This document shows, in pieces, positions 51,301 to 62,651 of a stretch of 64,000 bases of DNA. The stretch is from Schistosoma mansoni. Its lineage: Eukaryota; Platyhelminthes; Trematoda; Strigeidida; Schistosomatidae. A program made the position numbers and the translations under genes. The notes beneath the pieces are model-generated. The model did no database searches. It was given only the letters and a program-made list of their open reading frames with translations, and was not told the DNA's origin. Each line of letters begins with the position of its first letter. Position 1 is the first letter of the stretch. The stretch is taken from NCBI RefSeq assembly GCF_000237925.1, contig NC_031498.1:8582422-8646421 (forward strand). The letters are read 5' to 3'.

Positions 51301-52884
51301 TTCACTGATCAGCCGCAAAACATGGAGTCATATTGGCAAACCCTCGGTGCTCCCTACAACCCAGTTAGCACACAGTGCATCTGGAGGAAAGTTAAATATT
51401 GCTGGAGAGATATGCTGCCCAGTTAAAAAAGGGAATGTACAGAAGAATGTGAAAGTATATCTCACTGAAAGCCCAGGACTAGATTTGCTTGGTCTTGACC
51501 TAATAGAAATGTTGCAGTTGGCTAACCAGCCAATTAATCATATATGTAGTCCGGTGAGATCTGATGCACTCTCAAGGTTGATCGGTCCCCAGGCAAAACA
51601 TGGGGAAGGTGTACTCATTGCCGCAGGAGAAGGTGAATCAGAAGTTCAGGCAAAGAACCCATGGATATTTGAAAAAAAATCGCCACCTAAGAAAAGAAGA
51701 AAACCTGTACAAGAGTATCAGACGAACGACCGCGGCGAAAAGGTACTTGTAAAGTATCAAGACGGTCAGAAATGGGAACCAGGTGTCATAGTACGGCGTA
51801 TCGGGAAAGTACTTTATTTAGTCCGTGGAAGGGACGGAAAATGTACCAGACATATGAATCAGATAAAAAGGGATCATAGGACAGCAGCAGTAGACACACA
51901 AGTACCGTTCCACATTCTGGTGGAGAAAGGCCCGAAAGAAGGCCGCAACCAACGACTAGAAAAACTTAAGAGTGAGAGCGCGCAGCCAATAAGGGTGATG
52001 AACAGAAAAACGAGAACAACAACAATGCTTCAAGAAAATCCAAAAAGAAATTCATACGTCACAGACTTCAAAGGGGGAGGTGTAAGGATGGCCCGTCAGT
52101 AGACTCTTGGAAGCCCTAAGAAGCCCAGGAAGAGCCGCAGACATTCCATCCAATCAGGGCTAGGGGAATGTTCTAGAAATGCCAACGTGGAGCTTCTCCA
52201 TTGGATGGATTAGTTTGATACCTATGTGCTTATTGGTTGACCTAAATGATAATTTACTTTCAGCCAAAAACTATAAATACACGAGATTTCTGTGCTATAT
52301 TTTGACACTGTTCGGGGCAATAAACTTCCTGCTTACCAGTCTTTGTCTTCTCTCTTTTGCGACGTTTGCGGGTTCTATCGTTCAAGTAGTCAAGTAGTTC
52401 GCGGCATATTAAGAATCAAGGCTCTAGATATAACAGAGATCATGAGTCAATTAAAGCTAGACCACAATGGAAAACCTGGAAGCACTGGACGGCCGTTTCG
52501 TCCTATTGTGGGACTCCTCAGTAGTGCGCATCCACGATCCCGCCTCGCGAGATCCGAACCCATTATAATTCTTAGTAATTGAAAACTGACACTTATCACG
52601 TTTTTCCCAACTTTTAATTCACTTTTCGGTATAATCCTTATTCTATTCTCGAAAATTCATCCGATACTCCACTACTTAAATAGTTTTATTAGGTGATTCG
52701 TCTAGTCGCAGTTATTGATATACTTTACTTATGTATTTATTTTAATTAAATTGGAATTTATGATTTTCAGATACGGAAAACGGACCTAAAGAATCCCAAA
52801 TCTTGTTGGCAAACCTTTAAAGATAGTAAAATAACTGGTCTTCTGTATTTTCTTACCATTGTACTGGACAAAATATCACTATAA
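45357..52884 (+). CDS. COQ2: COQ2, 4-hydroxybenzoate polyprenyltransferase, with two alternative exons 3
   Basis: UbiA-family enzyme of the inner mitochondrial membrane that attaches the polyprenyl tail to the quinone ring precursor. Exons: 45357-45796, 45832-45917, then either 45973-46106 (3a) or 46305-46438 (3b), 46509-46697, 52771-52884. Either choice gives 963 bp, 320 codons plus stop, with all phases matching. The first residues ([18 protein letters not shown]) look like a mitochondrial presequence. [14 protein letters not shown] and the first Asp-rich motif NDMWD are in exon 1; [16 protein letters not shown] in exon 2; the second Asp-rich motif DIDDD opens exon 4; CWQTF and a final membrane helix are in exon 5. 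Introns 1 and 2 are only 35 and 55 bp; intron 4 is 6 kb and holds SINE, LTR and RTE sequence. Compared with human, three residues are missing at the exon 4/5 joint, so a microexon is possible. Confidence 0.92.
45973..46106 (+). CDS. COQ2: COQ2 alternative exon 3a (divergent, likely rhodoquinone type)
   Basis: 134 bp between acceptor TTTTACAG and donor GTGAGG. Translation begins [18 protein letters not shown] and ends YDTIYSHQ. It has the same length and ends as exon 3b but differs at positions conserved in ubiquinone-type COQ2: F for L after the first G, L for F before NWG, A where human has S in PLYFSG, and S for A before HQ. The coding frame is open and substitutions keep the hydrophobic pattern, so it looks selected and not like a dead duplicate. 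I infer it is the rhodoquinone-type exon because 3b is nearer to ordinary COQ2. Confidence 0.85.
46305..46438 (+). CDS. COQ2: COQ2 alternative exon 3b (ubiquinone type)
   Basis: 134 bp between acceptor TCTGTGTAG and donor GTTTGT. Translation begins [18 protein letters not shown] and ends YDTIYAHQ, close to human COQ2 over the same 45 residues. Splicing 3a to 3b would put 3b out of frame and reach a TGA within about 22 codons. Confidence 0.88.
47290..47620 (-). mobile_element. Decayed RTE-clade LINE 5' region
   Basis: Reverse complement resembles 12555-12900 (GGTAAGACTAAAAGCAG, then GTGTGACAGTAGTAA). It lies in COQ2 intron 4. Confidence 0.6.
48040..48450 (-). mobile_element. Decayed RTE-clade LINE 3' end
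   Basis: Matches the reverse 3' end seen at 9210-9610, with TCACTCAAGGTCTCTA (DMAQ region) near 48262 and the CCACGTCTTGATTTGGCC stretch near 48371. In COQ2 intron 4. Confidence 0.6.
48451..49842. other. COQ2 intron 4 sequence, nothing named
   Basis: AT-rich intron DNA without recognisable features. Confidence 0.4.
49843..52562 (-). mobile_element. Hammerhead SINE split by an LTR element
   Basis: The left flank ends ATAGTTGAGAT and the right flank continues CATGAGTCAATT; joined across the duplicated GAGAT they give the 3' part of the SINE, so the LTR element landed in it. The right part (52436-52562) keeps the ribozyme at 52477-52534 on the minus strand. Its core is intact, but the stem I pair next to the core is A-C, which should weaken it. 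Confidence 0.8.
49857..52435 (+). mobile_element. Ty3/Gypsy-like LTR retroelement, reduced and young
   Basis: LTRs of 355 bp at 49857-50211 and 52081-52435, TG...CA ends, identical as far as I can read. A GAGAT duplication flanks it (49852-49856, 52436-52440). A primer-binding-site-like TGGCGACGGG follows the left LTR and the purine run AAGGGGGAGG precedes the right one. One 621-codon frame (50237-52102) holds a gag-like region, a zinc knuckle ([20 protein letters not shown] and [14 protein letters not shown]), an aspartic protease ([13 protein letters not shown]) and a region like the end of pol ([20 protein letters not shown]). No reverse transcriptase is recognised, so the copy looks non-autonomous. 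The identical LTRs point to very recent insertion, possibly still polymorphic. Confidence 0.88.
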
Positions 52885-52900
52885 GTTTGTTGTTCTTACT

Positions 52901-52922
52901 AATAAAATTGACTTGTAATAAA
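52901..52922 (+). terminator. COQ2 polyadenylation signals
   Basis: Two AATAAA hexamers at 52901-52906 and 52917-52922, 17 bases or more after the stop codon. Confidence 0.65.
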
Positions 52923-53282
52923 CGTTTTGTAAGTGTCGGACACAAACGTATGGTATTTATGATAATTGGGTCTACTCTCTTTACAAAGAATTTTTTTAAA
53001 CAGGAATAAGAGTTTTAACTAAGTGTTTATTGTAAATTTCGATACACCATCGACTGGCAAATGTATTCCGTTACAAGTGGCTTAAAATCTAACTGTCATG
53101 CTATCCAAACGAGAAATCATTACCGTTCTAACTCAAGCAAAGAGCTTGCGATAGATTTCAATTTACTTATATAAAATCAGTCAGTTATGACGAAATAGGA
53201 TAAACGATTATGAAGGCAGTCTTGCTAAGTTAATTATATTTCTTATTCATACAAACAAAATAATTAAGAAATATTAATTATC

Positions 53283-53635
53283 AGAAGGGGTTTTGTGGAG
53301 ATTTAGTATTTTTCATAGTTGAAAGCGTGAGTCAATTGAAGCTAGACCACCATGGAAAACCTGGAAACACTGGACGGCCGTTCCGTCCTATTATGGGACT
53401 CCTCAGCAGTGCGCATCCACGAACCCGCTCTCGTGAGATTCGAACCCAGGACCTACCAGTCTCGAGCTGAAGCACTTAACCGATAAACCACTGAGCTGGC
53501 ATCCAACGGTGTTTATGTCTAACTTCAACTGATCCACGAAGTTGAGCAACCATTCACCAATTGTCATCAGTGAGTTCCTATCTCACAACAGACGTGGTTT
53601 TGAACTCCACTGGTCACTGCTTCTCACTAGAGAAA
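53283..53635 (-). mobile_element. Smalpha-type hammerhead SINE, full length
   Basis: The longest copy, minus strand. It shares its 3' tail (ATTATCAGAAGGGGTTTTG on the plus strand) with 8434 and its 5' part with 8569. The B box is at about 53441-53451. In the ribozyme (53362-53419) the GAAA core reads GGAA, so it is probably inactive. Confidence 0.8.
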
Positions 53636-53639
53636 TAAA

Positions 53640-55899
53640 TATAACTGGATAAATGCTTTATGCTAAACAGGTGTTATTTGGAGTTTTTGTAACACAAAAC
53701 AAAGTTTCGAGTTTAACCACCAGCAAGATTATATAAACAATATCATTATTAAGTGTAACCTGAACATGATTCATTCTTTTGGCCGATCTTTCAAACGTAC
53801 CTAAATATGTACGAACAGTTTATCTTAACAGGACTTATTGTCTATTCAGTTAAATTATATGGTTGGAAACTTAATACAGCTTGAGTGCGGAATCAAATAA
53901 TTCTCTGCTTACATCGTTTTGGAGAGCCACTTAGTGTAACCAAAAGTTCTGTACAAAATTCTGTATTTGGTGAGTACCATTTAAAATCATAAATAAAACC
54001 TGGCGAACACATAAGGCATTAGTTTCTTCACGTTTTACAGAGTGGTACCCTCCATCCATTATAAGTGGCAAAATAGTAGTCTTGCACAGTATTGACAAAC
54101 TTCGCACAGTTGTGTGGACTGGTACACATTTACACTACACCACTTTAAATTACCAATCAGTAATCTCAAATAAAATGAAAAGTCCCCTGTAGACGTAGTC
54201 TAACTACACGAGCTTTGGAATCTGGACTACGAGGTCACTCGTTTTGTATGTTCATCTTTTAAAAATAGAGGGTTGATTTCACAACCTGGTATAAAGTACT
54301 AACCTTTATAAGTGTGTCGATCATTAACCATCATCAAAACCTTAGAAAAGGAAACGAATAAATAAGTAGAGATTATTTCACTCTAAGCTCCTTGCACTTA
54401 TTGTAAGAACAACACATGCAAGCGAACAATTGTTCTAATTTTCACAATGGGAATCTTTAATACTTATTGTAAGGTAAATCAATGATATACTGAATGAGAG
54501 GCATTTGAGAAATAATTTTGAAAAAAATACTAGCAGACGATAAACCGCAGACATTTATCTATACACTTGAATGAATGCTTATATGTACAGTTTTAACAGA
54601 GATTAACAATTTATTTGCCCAAATGTACATACGTTTCCAGGTCAGGTACGGCTGCCATAGTTTGTTCTACATGACCTATACACTCCAAACAAATGAGCTC
54701 AGGATTGTCCTGATTCACAAGTACAACATCCTGTTGGTGAGAAAAAGAGAAAAAAAACGAACATGCTTTTACGTAGGGAACGGAGATACTTTGAATGGGT
54801 TAATTTGATGACGTACTACAGAGAAGAAAATACATGTTTTATCAACATTCCATATAATGGTTCCGCCGAAATATTTATGTTAAGGAAATGACCAAACAAA
54901 TACATATTTTGACAGTTAGTTAGTTCTACATCTTGTGTGAATAAACTTAAGATTTAGGAGCTTCACTACAATGACTTTCTAATACAAACATCAGAGATTT
55001 GATAAACGGACGCAGATGCTAAACATATTTACATTTGTCAACGATTATTATAATTGAAGATACTGCCATTTAGCTAAACAAATATTATTTCGAGGACAAC
55101 GCAAAATGAGTGGCATTGACGTTTTACACAGAAAATAAAGAAGTACTAGAGACTAGTTGGCTCCATTATTTATGCGCTTTTACATAACAATTTGTGAACC
55201 AAATTAGTGGCCTACATAAAACAACTGTTGCATAGACGGCCGCCAATAATGGAAGAAACTAAAATAAATTGGCTTCTCAAATAATAAAGTAGTTCGTTGT
55301 GAGACATTCGGGTTTCATTCAACCCTCAATATTAAGGCATATAGTTCAATGACTGAAATTCTCAAATTTAACACTAATGTTGTAGATGTTGGGGAAGCTG
55401 TGAATACCTCAAGGCTTTAATTATCTTTGTAAAATAGAAAACCGTTATATTCATTAAACTACTTTTGTAGCTTATAGTGTCCATTTAACGCCTCAAAACA
55501 AAGTAATCCCTAACAGTTTCTAGTGTTAATCTCATCAATTTATAGTTACCGAGCAGATATGTTAACTGATTAGATATGCTTTATTTCGAAATTGATGTGA
55601 TTTTGACAACGTATAGTTGATCCTCATTGAAATACCATTGACAAAGAGATTGAAAATTTTATTTCAAAATTAATCCAAATATTTGGAATTAAGCTTACAA
55701 GACAATAAAATAAACTGAATTAGTGACACAGAGGGACAATCAGATATCGGACAAGCGATAACTTCAGGCGACTGACGGAGATTTGAATTTCTTTTCTAAG
55801 GAATGAAGCGAAACCTATCGTTGGGAAAACACTTCTCAAATTTTTAACGGACAAATATATATACGTGAAGGAACGTACAATTATTTCGACATTCGACTG
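53640..55899. other. Intergenic DNA downstream of COQ2, nothing recognised
   Basis: AT-rich without a supported gene; a 77-codon frame at 54575-54808 has no recognisable domain. Confidence 0.4.
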
Positions 55900-55965
55900 A
55901 TTTATTTGTTTAGTTGAACATATATATATTGGTACAAAGGGACACCAAATACATACGCGCAAAAC
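55900..55965 (-). repeat. 3' tip of the 470-bp dispersed retroposon
   Basis: About 65 bp matching the tail of the family (TTGGTACAAAGGGACACCAAA), minus strand. Confidence 0.5.
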
Positions 55966-55999
55966 GATCACAATGTGAAGAGATAAATAATGTAAAGTG

Positions 56000-57830
56000 T
56001 GTATGAGAAAAAGGAGAACAACAACGAACAGAAATTAGTGTATGGTAGTGAAATAATAATAACGGGAGGCAGTTCAGTTAGCAAAAATAAAAGCAGAAAA
56101 AATTCTTTCATTTAGAGAAGTTACGTTCATTTTTACGAGGGAAGTAAAGGAAAATGACCTCAGGATCATCACTGGTTTCTATCCTGAGCCATGTCTGGTA
56201 ACGTCTCTAGCCACTGTGTTGCACCATCTCTAGGGCCCCAATCAAGGAGTTGTGAAGAGCTAACACAAGCCAGTCCTGTACAGCTTTTTTCCATACCACG
56301 ACACCATGTCATACACTGATCACCTTTCCGCTTTTTCTAACCGGTCCCAGCGTCGGCAAATAATGCACGACGTGACATTCTCTGGGACGACACTCGTGGG
56401 ACATGTCCAAGCCATCGAAGTCGATGTTTAAAGATAGTGACACCAGGTGAATTATCGTTGCTGTGCCCGAACACACGATATCGAACCTCTGCATTACTAA
56501 CATGATGTTGCCACTGGATGTCAGCAATCCTCCAGAGACGACGATGATCGAACACATAGAGTCGCCTAACATCCTTAACTCGGAGAGGCTAGGTTTCACA
56601 ATTATAGAGCCAAACTGCTCTCACCGACGCGTTGTAGATCCGACCTTTTACAGCCAGACTAACATCACGAAGGCGCCAAAGATGGCTCAGATTGGCATAA
56701 GCCGCTCTGGCTTTCACTATACGTGGATTGATCTCATCACTCGCGCCACCACCAGCAATTATGCAGCCACCCAAATACACCAACTTTTCGACTACTTCTA
56801 CCTCCTCACTACCCAGGGTGAGTTCAGGGTCATGCCAGTCTTGTAAAAGTACTTTGCACTTGGAAGGTGCAAAGCACATACCATAACTACGGGCACTTAT
56901 TGGCCAACTGATTAAGTGCGGATTGCATGGCCTGGGTATCATAGCACAGTAAGACAATATCATCCACATACTCAAGGTCGGGAAGTCTTTCTGCAAGTAA
57001 CAGATCCACACCGTCATCACCTACATCCGTCAGAGCTGTTTCCAGAACGTCATTGATAGCAAAGTTGAGGAGGAATGGTGAGATTGGACAACCCTATCTA
57101 ACTCCACTGCTTGAACGGAACAATTGAGAGAGGTGTTTGTAGTATATAGGGCCTTCAAAATGTTAATAAACTACTCAGGCATACCCTTCTTTCACAGACG
57201 ATGTTGGTGTTATAACATTTGTTGGAGGATGAAATGATATGATCAATGCATCCTCGACCAAAACGAAAGCCAGCCTGCTCCTTGTTAGTCAATTTTTCTC
57301 GAGTTTTGAACAATCTACGAAGCATGATGGAAACCAGTAGTTTGGACGCAATCGAAAGTGGTCTCATTCGCCGATAGTTTTCGCAGAAACGACATGAACC
57401 CTTGTTAAAGATAGGGAAAACTCTCGACTCATTCCCTGACATTGGAACACTCTTTAAATGCCAGACCTTTATAAACGACTCGCACTTTGATGGAACTTTC
57501 TAATCTAACAGCTCATAAAGACTGTTAATGGGGATCCAGTCGATCAGTGCTGACTCAGCTCTAGTGCTTAGTGAGAATCCAATGCTAGCAAAACCAGAAG
57601 ATGCCACAGAGTCCCCGAATAAACGCACGTGGAACAAGCTTTTAGAAGCGATAGAAGGAGAGAGAATTTGTAGTACTTTACTGGAGTCTTAAATACGAGT
57701 CTCGGGTAGGCAACAGACATCGATATTAAGACTTTGTAAAGACATAGCCAAACCTATCTGTTATCCGATCCGCATTCGTGTGCGAACGTTGAGGGAGGTC
57801 AGTTATAATGGTATATGTCGTTCCAGAAAA
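56000..57830 (-). mobile_element. RTE-clade LINE with endonuclease and RT parts
   Basis: Minus strand, several frames. An endonuclease N-terminal part is visible at about 57560-57820 (NIDVCCLPETRIQDSS, SLSTRAESALIDWIPIN). The RT follows (NKEQAGFRFGRGCIDHII near 57260; a decayed catalytic region near 56950; LVYLGGCI and KGRIYNASVRAVWLY near 56600-56800), then VSNAEVRYRVFG, RLRWLGHVPR and a decayed WLETLPDMAQDRNQ near 56185-56230. It is a different subfamily from the 9163 and 30166 copies and is inactive, with part of the endonuclease missing. Confidence 0.75.
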
Positions 57831-58084
57831 ACTGTTTTAGTATTCGTATTCGGTGGTGACATTCAACTTTTGACCAGTCAGTGACTCGAGACCGTTTAGA
57901 TAGGACAGGATTTCCACTATAGGCGAGCTGCTGTATAAGTTGAAAAATAAGAATACACAAAGTGAGAATAGAAGGGAGTAGATAAGCGACGTAGTATATA
58001 ACAAAAAAATGAATGTGAATTGTCTGAATTTTAGTTGAAGCGAGAATAGTATTTCCAGTAGCAATTGTCGTTTCATTTTATTTG

Positions 58085-58500
58085 TATATGGCCTGTGATA
58101 CTACCCGAGTGCCCAGACCGAAGCAGGTGGTTTTCTTAAGGGGGCCACACCCGGAACCTTCGACCTAAAGGTCTGACCCACAAGGCAGTGAAGGAACGTG
58201 AGGAGATGCAGTCCCATGGTAGCCGGTGACCAACGATTGATTCGCACGCCATTTGTTCCCTCCGGATACTGGAGCCCATGAGCACCACTGGTTTGAAACC
58301 AGGGTTCGCCAACTCCTCTGGGCGCCGGACATTCGCTTTTCGACCTCTCAATTCCGTAAACAACAGTGATGCCGCAGGAATGCAGTGCGTAGTACTTCCC
58401 TGGCAGTGGCTATATACGCGTGGCCATGTGAGAGCATTTCGAGAGGGAGAGCTGACTCTTCTTACTCTCGGCCGTACCAGGGCATTTGGGAGACAGAATT
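58085..58500 (-). repeat. 470-bp dispersed retroposon copy
   Basis: Minus-strand copy of the family at 19395 and 44530. It extends a little further at its 5' end (GCCCTGGTACGGCCGAGAG) than the ISWI intron copy. Confidence 0.75.
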
Positions 58501-58639
58501 GAAGAAATAAGAGGAGAAAGGGAGATCATAATAAGAAAGTTAGGAGGTAGTTACTGTTATGCTAAAATGATCGCCGTAGCAATCTGAGAGATGTGCTCTA
58601 GACACAGCCAGTTCAAGAGGGACGCTTTAATGCTGTATA

Positions 58640-59225
58640 TATATGCTAGCGTTGTGCTTATTGCTGTTATTCACGTTTCTGGCTGCTTGTGGCATGCATT
58701 CCTATCTTCTGAGCCTGGACTTCTCTCTCTAGTTAGCGGGGCTGAGATATGTTGGAACAGCTAGCTTATTGGTCATTGTGTCATCTGGGTCTTCGTTCCG
58801 TTCACAGACTAGGTGAACTCGTAATCTCTTCAAATATAGCACCTTAAAACTATCCACTGATGTGGCCGTGGGCACTTCGGCCGGGAAGACATTCCAAATG
58901 GCTTCGAATATTGGTGAGAAAACGTGAGAGCGTACCTGAGTAATTTTGTCATCTTGGTAAATTCGGCACTGTGTGGTGTTATGACTTCAAAGCTACCGTT
59001 ATTTATATCGTCACTCCATATACTGTTTTGTGTACCACATCATATCTGAAAAGTGTTATGCCTTGAGAGCTCATTTCTGTGTCAGCGATGTTGGGCGATA
59101 GCTATGTTTCAGTGGGGTCTATGATCTTCAAATCTAGCTGGAAGCACAGGTTTCTGACTTTTCCCAGTTTATCCTTTAGTCTTCTTTCATTGTTATGGAG
59201 GCATTTGGTGTTTTGACTTATCATC
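58640..59225 (-). mobile_element. CR1/jockey-type LINE remnant with internal deletion
   Basis: On the minus strand an endonuclease piece (LKIIDPTET..LSPNIADTEMSSQGITLFRYD, about 59060-59180) is followed closely by a polymerase C-terminus (FSPIFEAIWNVFPAEVPTATSVDSFKVLYLKRLRVHLVC, about 58790-58930). The RT core between them is missing. Its 3' end is shared with 24978-25265. Confidence 0.6.
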
Positions 59226-62200
59226 CGATGCTCCTCTAAAGAAGTAACGGTCTTCTTTGTTTTTAAGCAGATTGTTGTTTAAAGTGCGTCGTACAGTTCC
59301 ACAGGAAATAACAACTACGTGTTTTTGCCTGTCTAGCGTGGCTCAATGGTGGGACCGTGGTCAATGTGTCACGTACCGTGTGTTGCCTATCAGGGTCAGC
59401 CGACGCCCGAGTACGCTTCATTGGGTTTCCCTGCTGTTGCTTTACCAGTATAAATCTACTTCGACAAAATCCGATGCGACTGGAAAGGTCATATTTTGTG
59501 CTATGTCAGGCCTGAAGGGCCTTAGGTATGTCGTTTGTATTTCTGAACTTCACAGTCATCAGACTCGGAGACTTTTGTTCGGTAGGTGTAATGGATGACG
59601 TAGTCAGGTTAAGCGCATTGTCGTAGTGCAATGATAACCAATGCCAGTGTCGCACATCGTTTTTGTGACCTTCATTCCAGCCACCAAAGTCTAGCTCAGG
59701 GACTCTGTGAACCAACATACCGGTCGAATCTTCCGTTTGCTGGTCATTTAGTGGTATTTCTTATAACATGTATTGAACTTTTATTAATCAACTATTGCTT
59801 TGGCTGTTATGCACGTTGATTTGTGCTAGAAAAACCGTTGACTGTATAGCACAAACCATGCTGTTTCAGGTATTTTATACTTTTGATAAAAACTATTTTC
59901 TTTTCTAATTAGAACAGTTTAATTTGTGTACAGAATTTATGTCTTGAGATTATTTAAAACAAGTCACCCGAAAATGCTTCGTATGTTATAAAGAAGAATG
60001 TAGTTTGACCTAATCGAAAAACTTCATTTCGTTAGTCCTGCCTTTAGACCGAACACCGAGATTTCGGCAGTTACAGTGAGTATTGGTGGCAACGCTTTTA
60101 CCGTGCGTGTTAATCAGTATGACGACTGGTCGCACTAAAAGTTACTATGTAATACAATCATTTTATCCCGTTTGATATATATATATATATATCATATACA
60201 GTAGTTACAAACAATCAAAATATAGTTGGATTGAATGAACACAAATGAACTGGAATAGCAGTAGTATTGAATTAACACCATAAACAGACCTTTTTGTAAC
60301 TGAATTGGATTTATATTGACACTGCCACTCAGAATCATCAGAGATTCTATTGTAATAGGAACAACACCGACAATAGAATAATGGGCAATTATATTGTGGT
60401 GAAAAAACCCGTGACTGTATTAGACTGGTATAATCTGCACTGTACGGAAATGAATATAAACTGTCTAGAGTGTCAATTATTCAGATCGTTTCAAGTATTA
60501 ATGGATCAATGTGGTAGTAGAACACGATCGATGAATAAATAGATAGAACGCCAAATAAAGGGGCTAGTAGGAGGATTCACATATAAGACACTCGAATTAG
60601 TCAAGCAACTGACACACAAGTTAACCAATAGAATCAAATAAATTAATTTGGCAGTCATAATCTCAGTCAGATTTCCTTTTCTAAAATGAGTATACACTTA
60701 CGTTCATTTAACGTGTCTGCATTAAATGCCGTATTAATTCATCGAATTGTCCAATGAAGTATGTGGAGAGCAACCGTGATGATTAGAAGTACTCGAATTA
60801 ATGTGCTAACTTAGAATTACCGAAATAGTGCTATTTAAGAAAGATTGAACTACATAAGTACAAATGAACGTATAAGACTTAGAATTCGTTATCAGCGTTC
60901 ATTCAAGTACAAAAGAATCATCAGTTAGTGAAAATACCACATTTAGTCCCGGGTAGCGAATTGCGACCAGTTCATGATGAATTACTTAAAAATTTGGAAA
61001 GAACATAGCTGGTAATTGAAACAAATAAAACTATGTTCCATGTAGGATAATTTGACACTTATATAGTTAAAGAAATCACTCGTGGAAACACTTCCTTTAA
61101 CCTAAAATCTACTAAGAGCCATGAAACCTATGAAGCATCTCATTTTTAAAGTTTGTGATTTTTTGAAGAAATGACATTCCACTATAAATACATCTATCCT
61201 AATTTTAATTTAGTTTTATTACTGTACTACCTACTAATATGATCTCAAATACTCAAAAACTTCTCTGAAAACTCTTTCGATCTAGTTTGTTGAACATATC
61301 TGAAAAGCAAACGAACAAAATTTTTGTAGTAATATATATGTTTATGGACAAAAAAAGTTAAGCATCAGTTGTATGAACGGCAAAGCTTTATGTCGTACTA
61401 GTATTCATAACACACATTATTAACTAAGCATTAGGGACAGGGGGAATGCAAATGTGTTTTGAGAAGCATCTTGTGTTGTTTCGTATGTCATTCAATAGTC
61501 GTAACACTATTACTATTGATCATATGAATATGTTACATAATGTAACATTGATTTCACAGTATACAATGTTCATGGTTATGCATTTATATAATGTATTCCT
61601 ATCTTAGTATTAATCCTTTTTATGCTATGTTATGAGTGATTAGAATCTATAGGCATCCACTGTTTTCAAACGCTTTCACAGTCAAATTTAAAGCGAGAAA
61701 TGTAATTGTTTAAATGGTTGTACGAATTTCTTTAATCACGCTAAATTTGCAGTTCACCAAAGTTGAGTGAAAATTTTCTTACTGAAAGTAATGTTAAGTA
61801 TCTAGTCAGTCAACTCACCAGTGGTCATTCTCTTAGATTTATATTCGTTTGCCATCTCTACTAAATGTGCCTATAATAATTAACAGTAGAATATGCTCCT
61901 CAACAAAAACTATGCAGTCATAGCCAATCTTTAATGGTATGAAAATATAGCTAACATCATTAATAGCTATCGAGGGCAAAAATCCTTCTAATAAATACAT
62001 AGTTGATAGAATAGAAACTATTCATAAGAAAAATATTTTTTACTGAATTGGCAACCATTGGTTCCAAGTAACATTTAAGTTAACTAGTAGTCAGTTGTTT
62101 GTTTGTTCGTTTGAATTTGAGATATGAAGAAGAGATTAGCTGTATTATAAATTATGCTGTAAGGCAATTTTTAGATAAAAAGACTCATTTAAGTTTATTT

Positions 62201-62651
62201 AATTCATTGAACTAAATTACACCGATCCTTACTAATTCTATGAAGATATGTTTATAACATTTCCTATTTAGGAAATTTTTATAATATTGGACATGGTACA
62301 ACTTAAAAAGGTACAACATTAATTCATTTGCAAAAGTTGTCTGACCCATCCCATCGTTGATGTTAAAGAGTGCAAGAAAATCTATTATTAACCTTCTAAA
62401 TATACAACACGATTGTGTTTTTCTGTATCGGTCAAATCACGAAAATTTGTATCCTTCACATATTTATTAAGTAATCAATAGTAAAGAAGACAATATGAAA
62501 TGCTTAAATTATTTCATAGTAAAATGTAGACTAACAAAAATTCACAATTGTCAAAGTCTACTCATTCTCAATAGAATTAAAATTGAGATAAATAAACTGG
62601 CTTTTAACATCTTAAACATATGATTCATCAAGAATTAGGAATAATTATTAA
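59226..62651. other. Intergenic DNA, nothing recognised
   Basis: A somewhat GC-richer stretch at about 59260-59760 may be an unassigned repeat; the rest is AT-rich with no supported frame. Confidence 0.4.
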
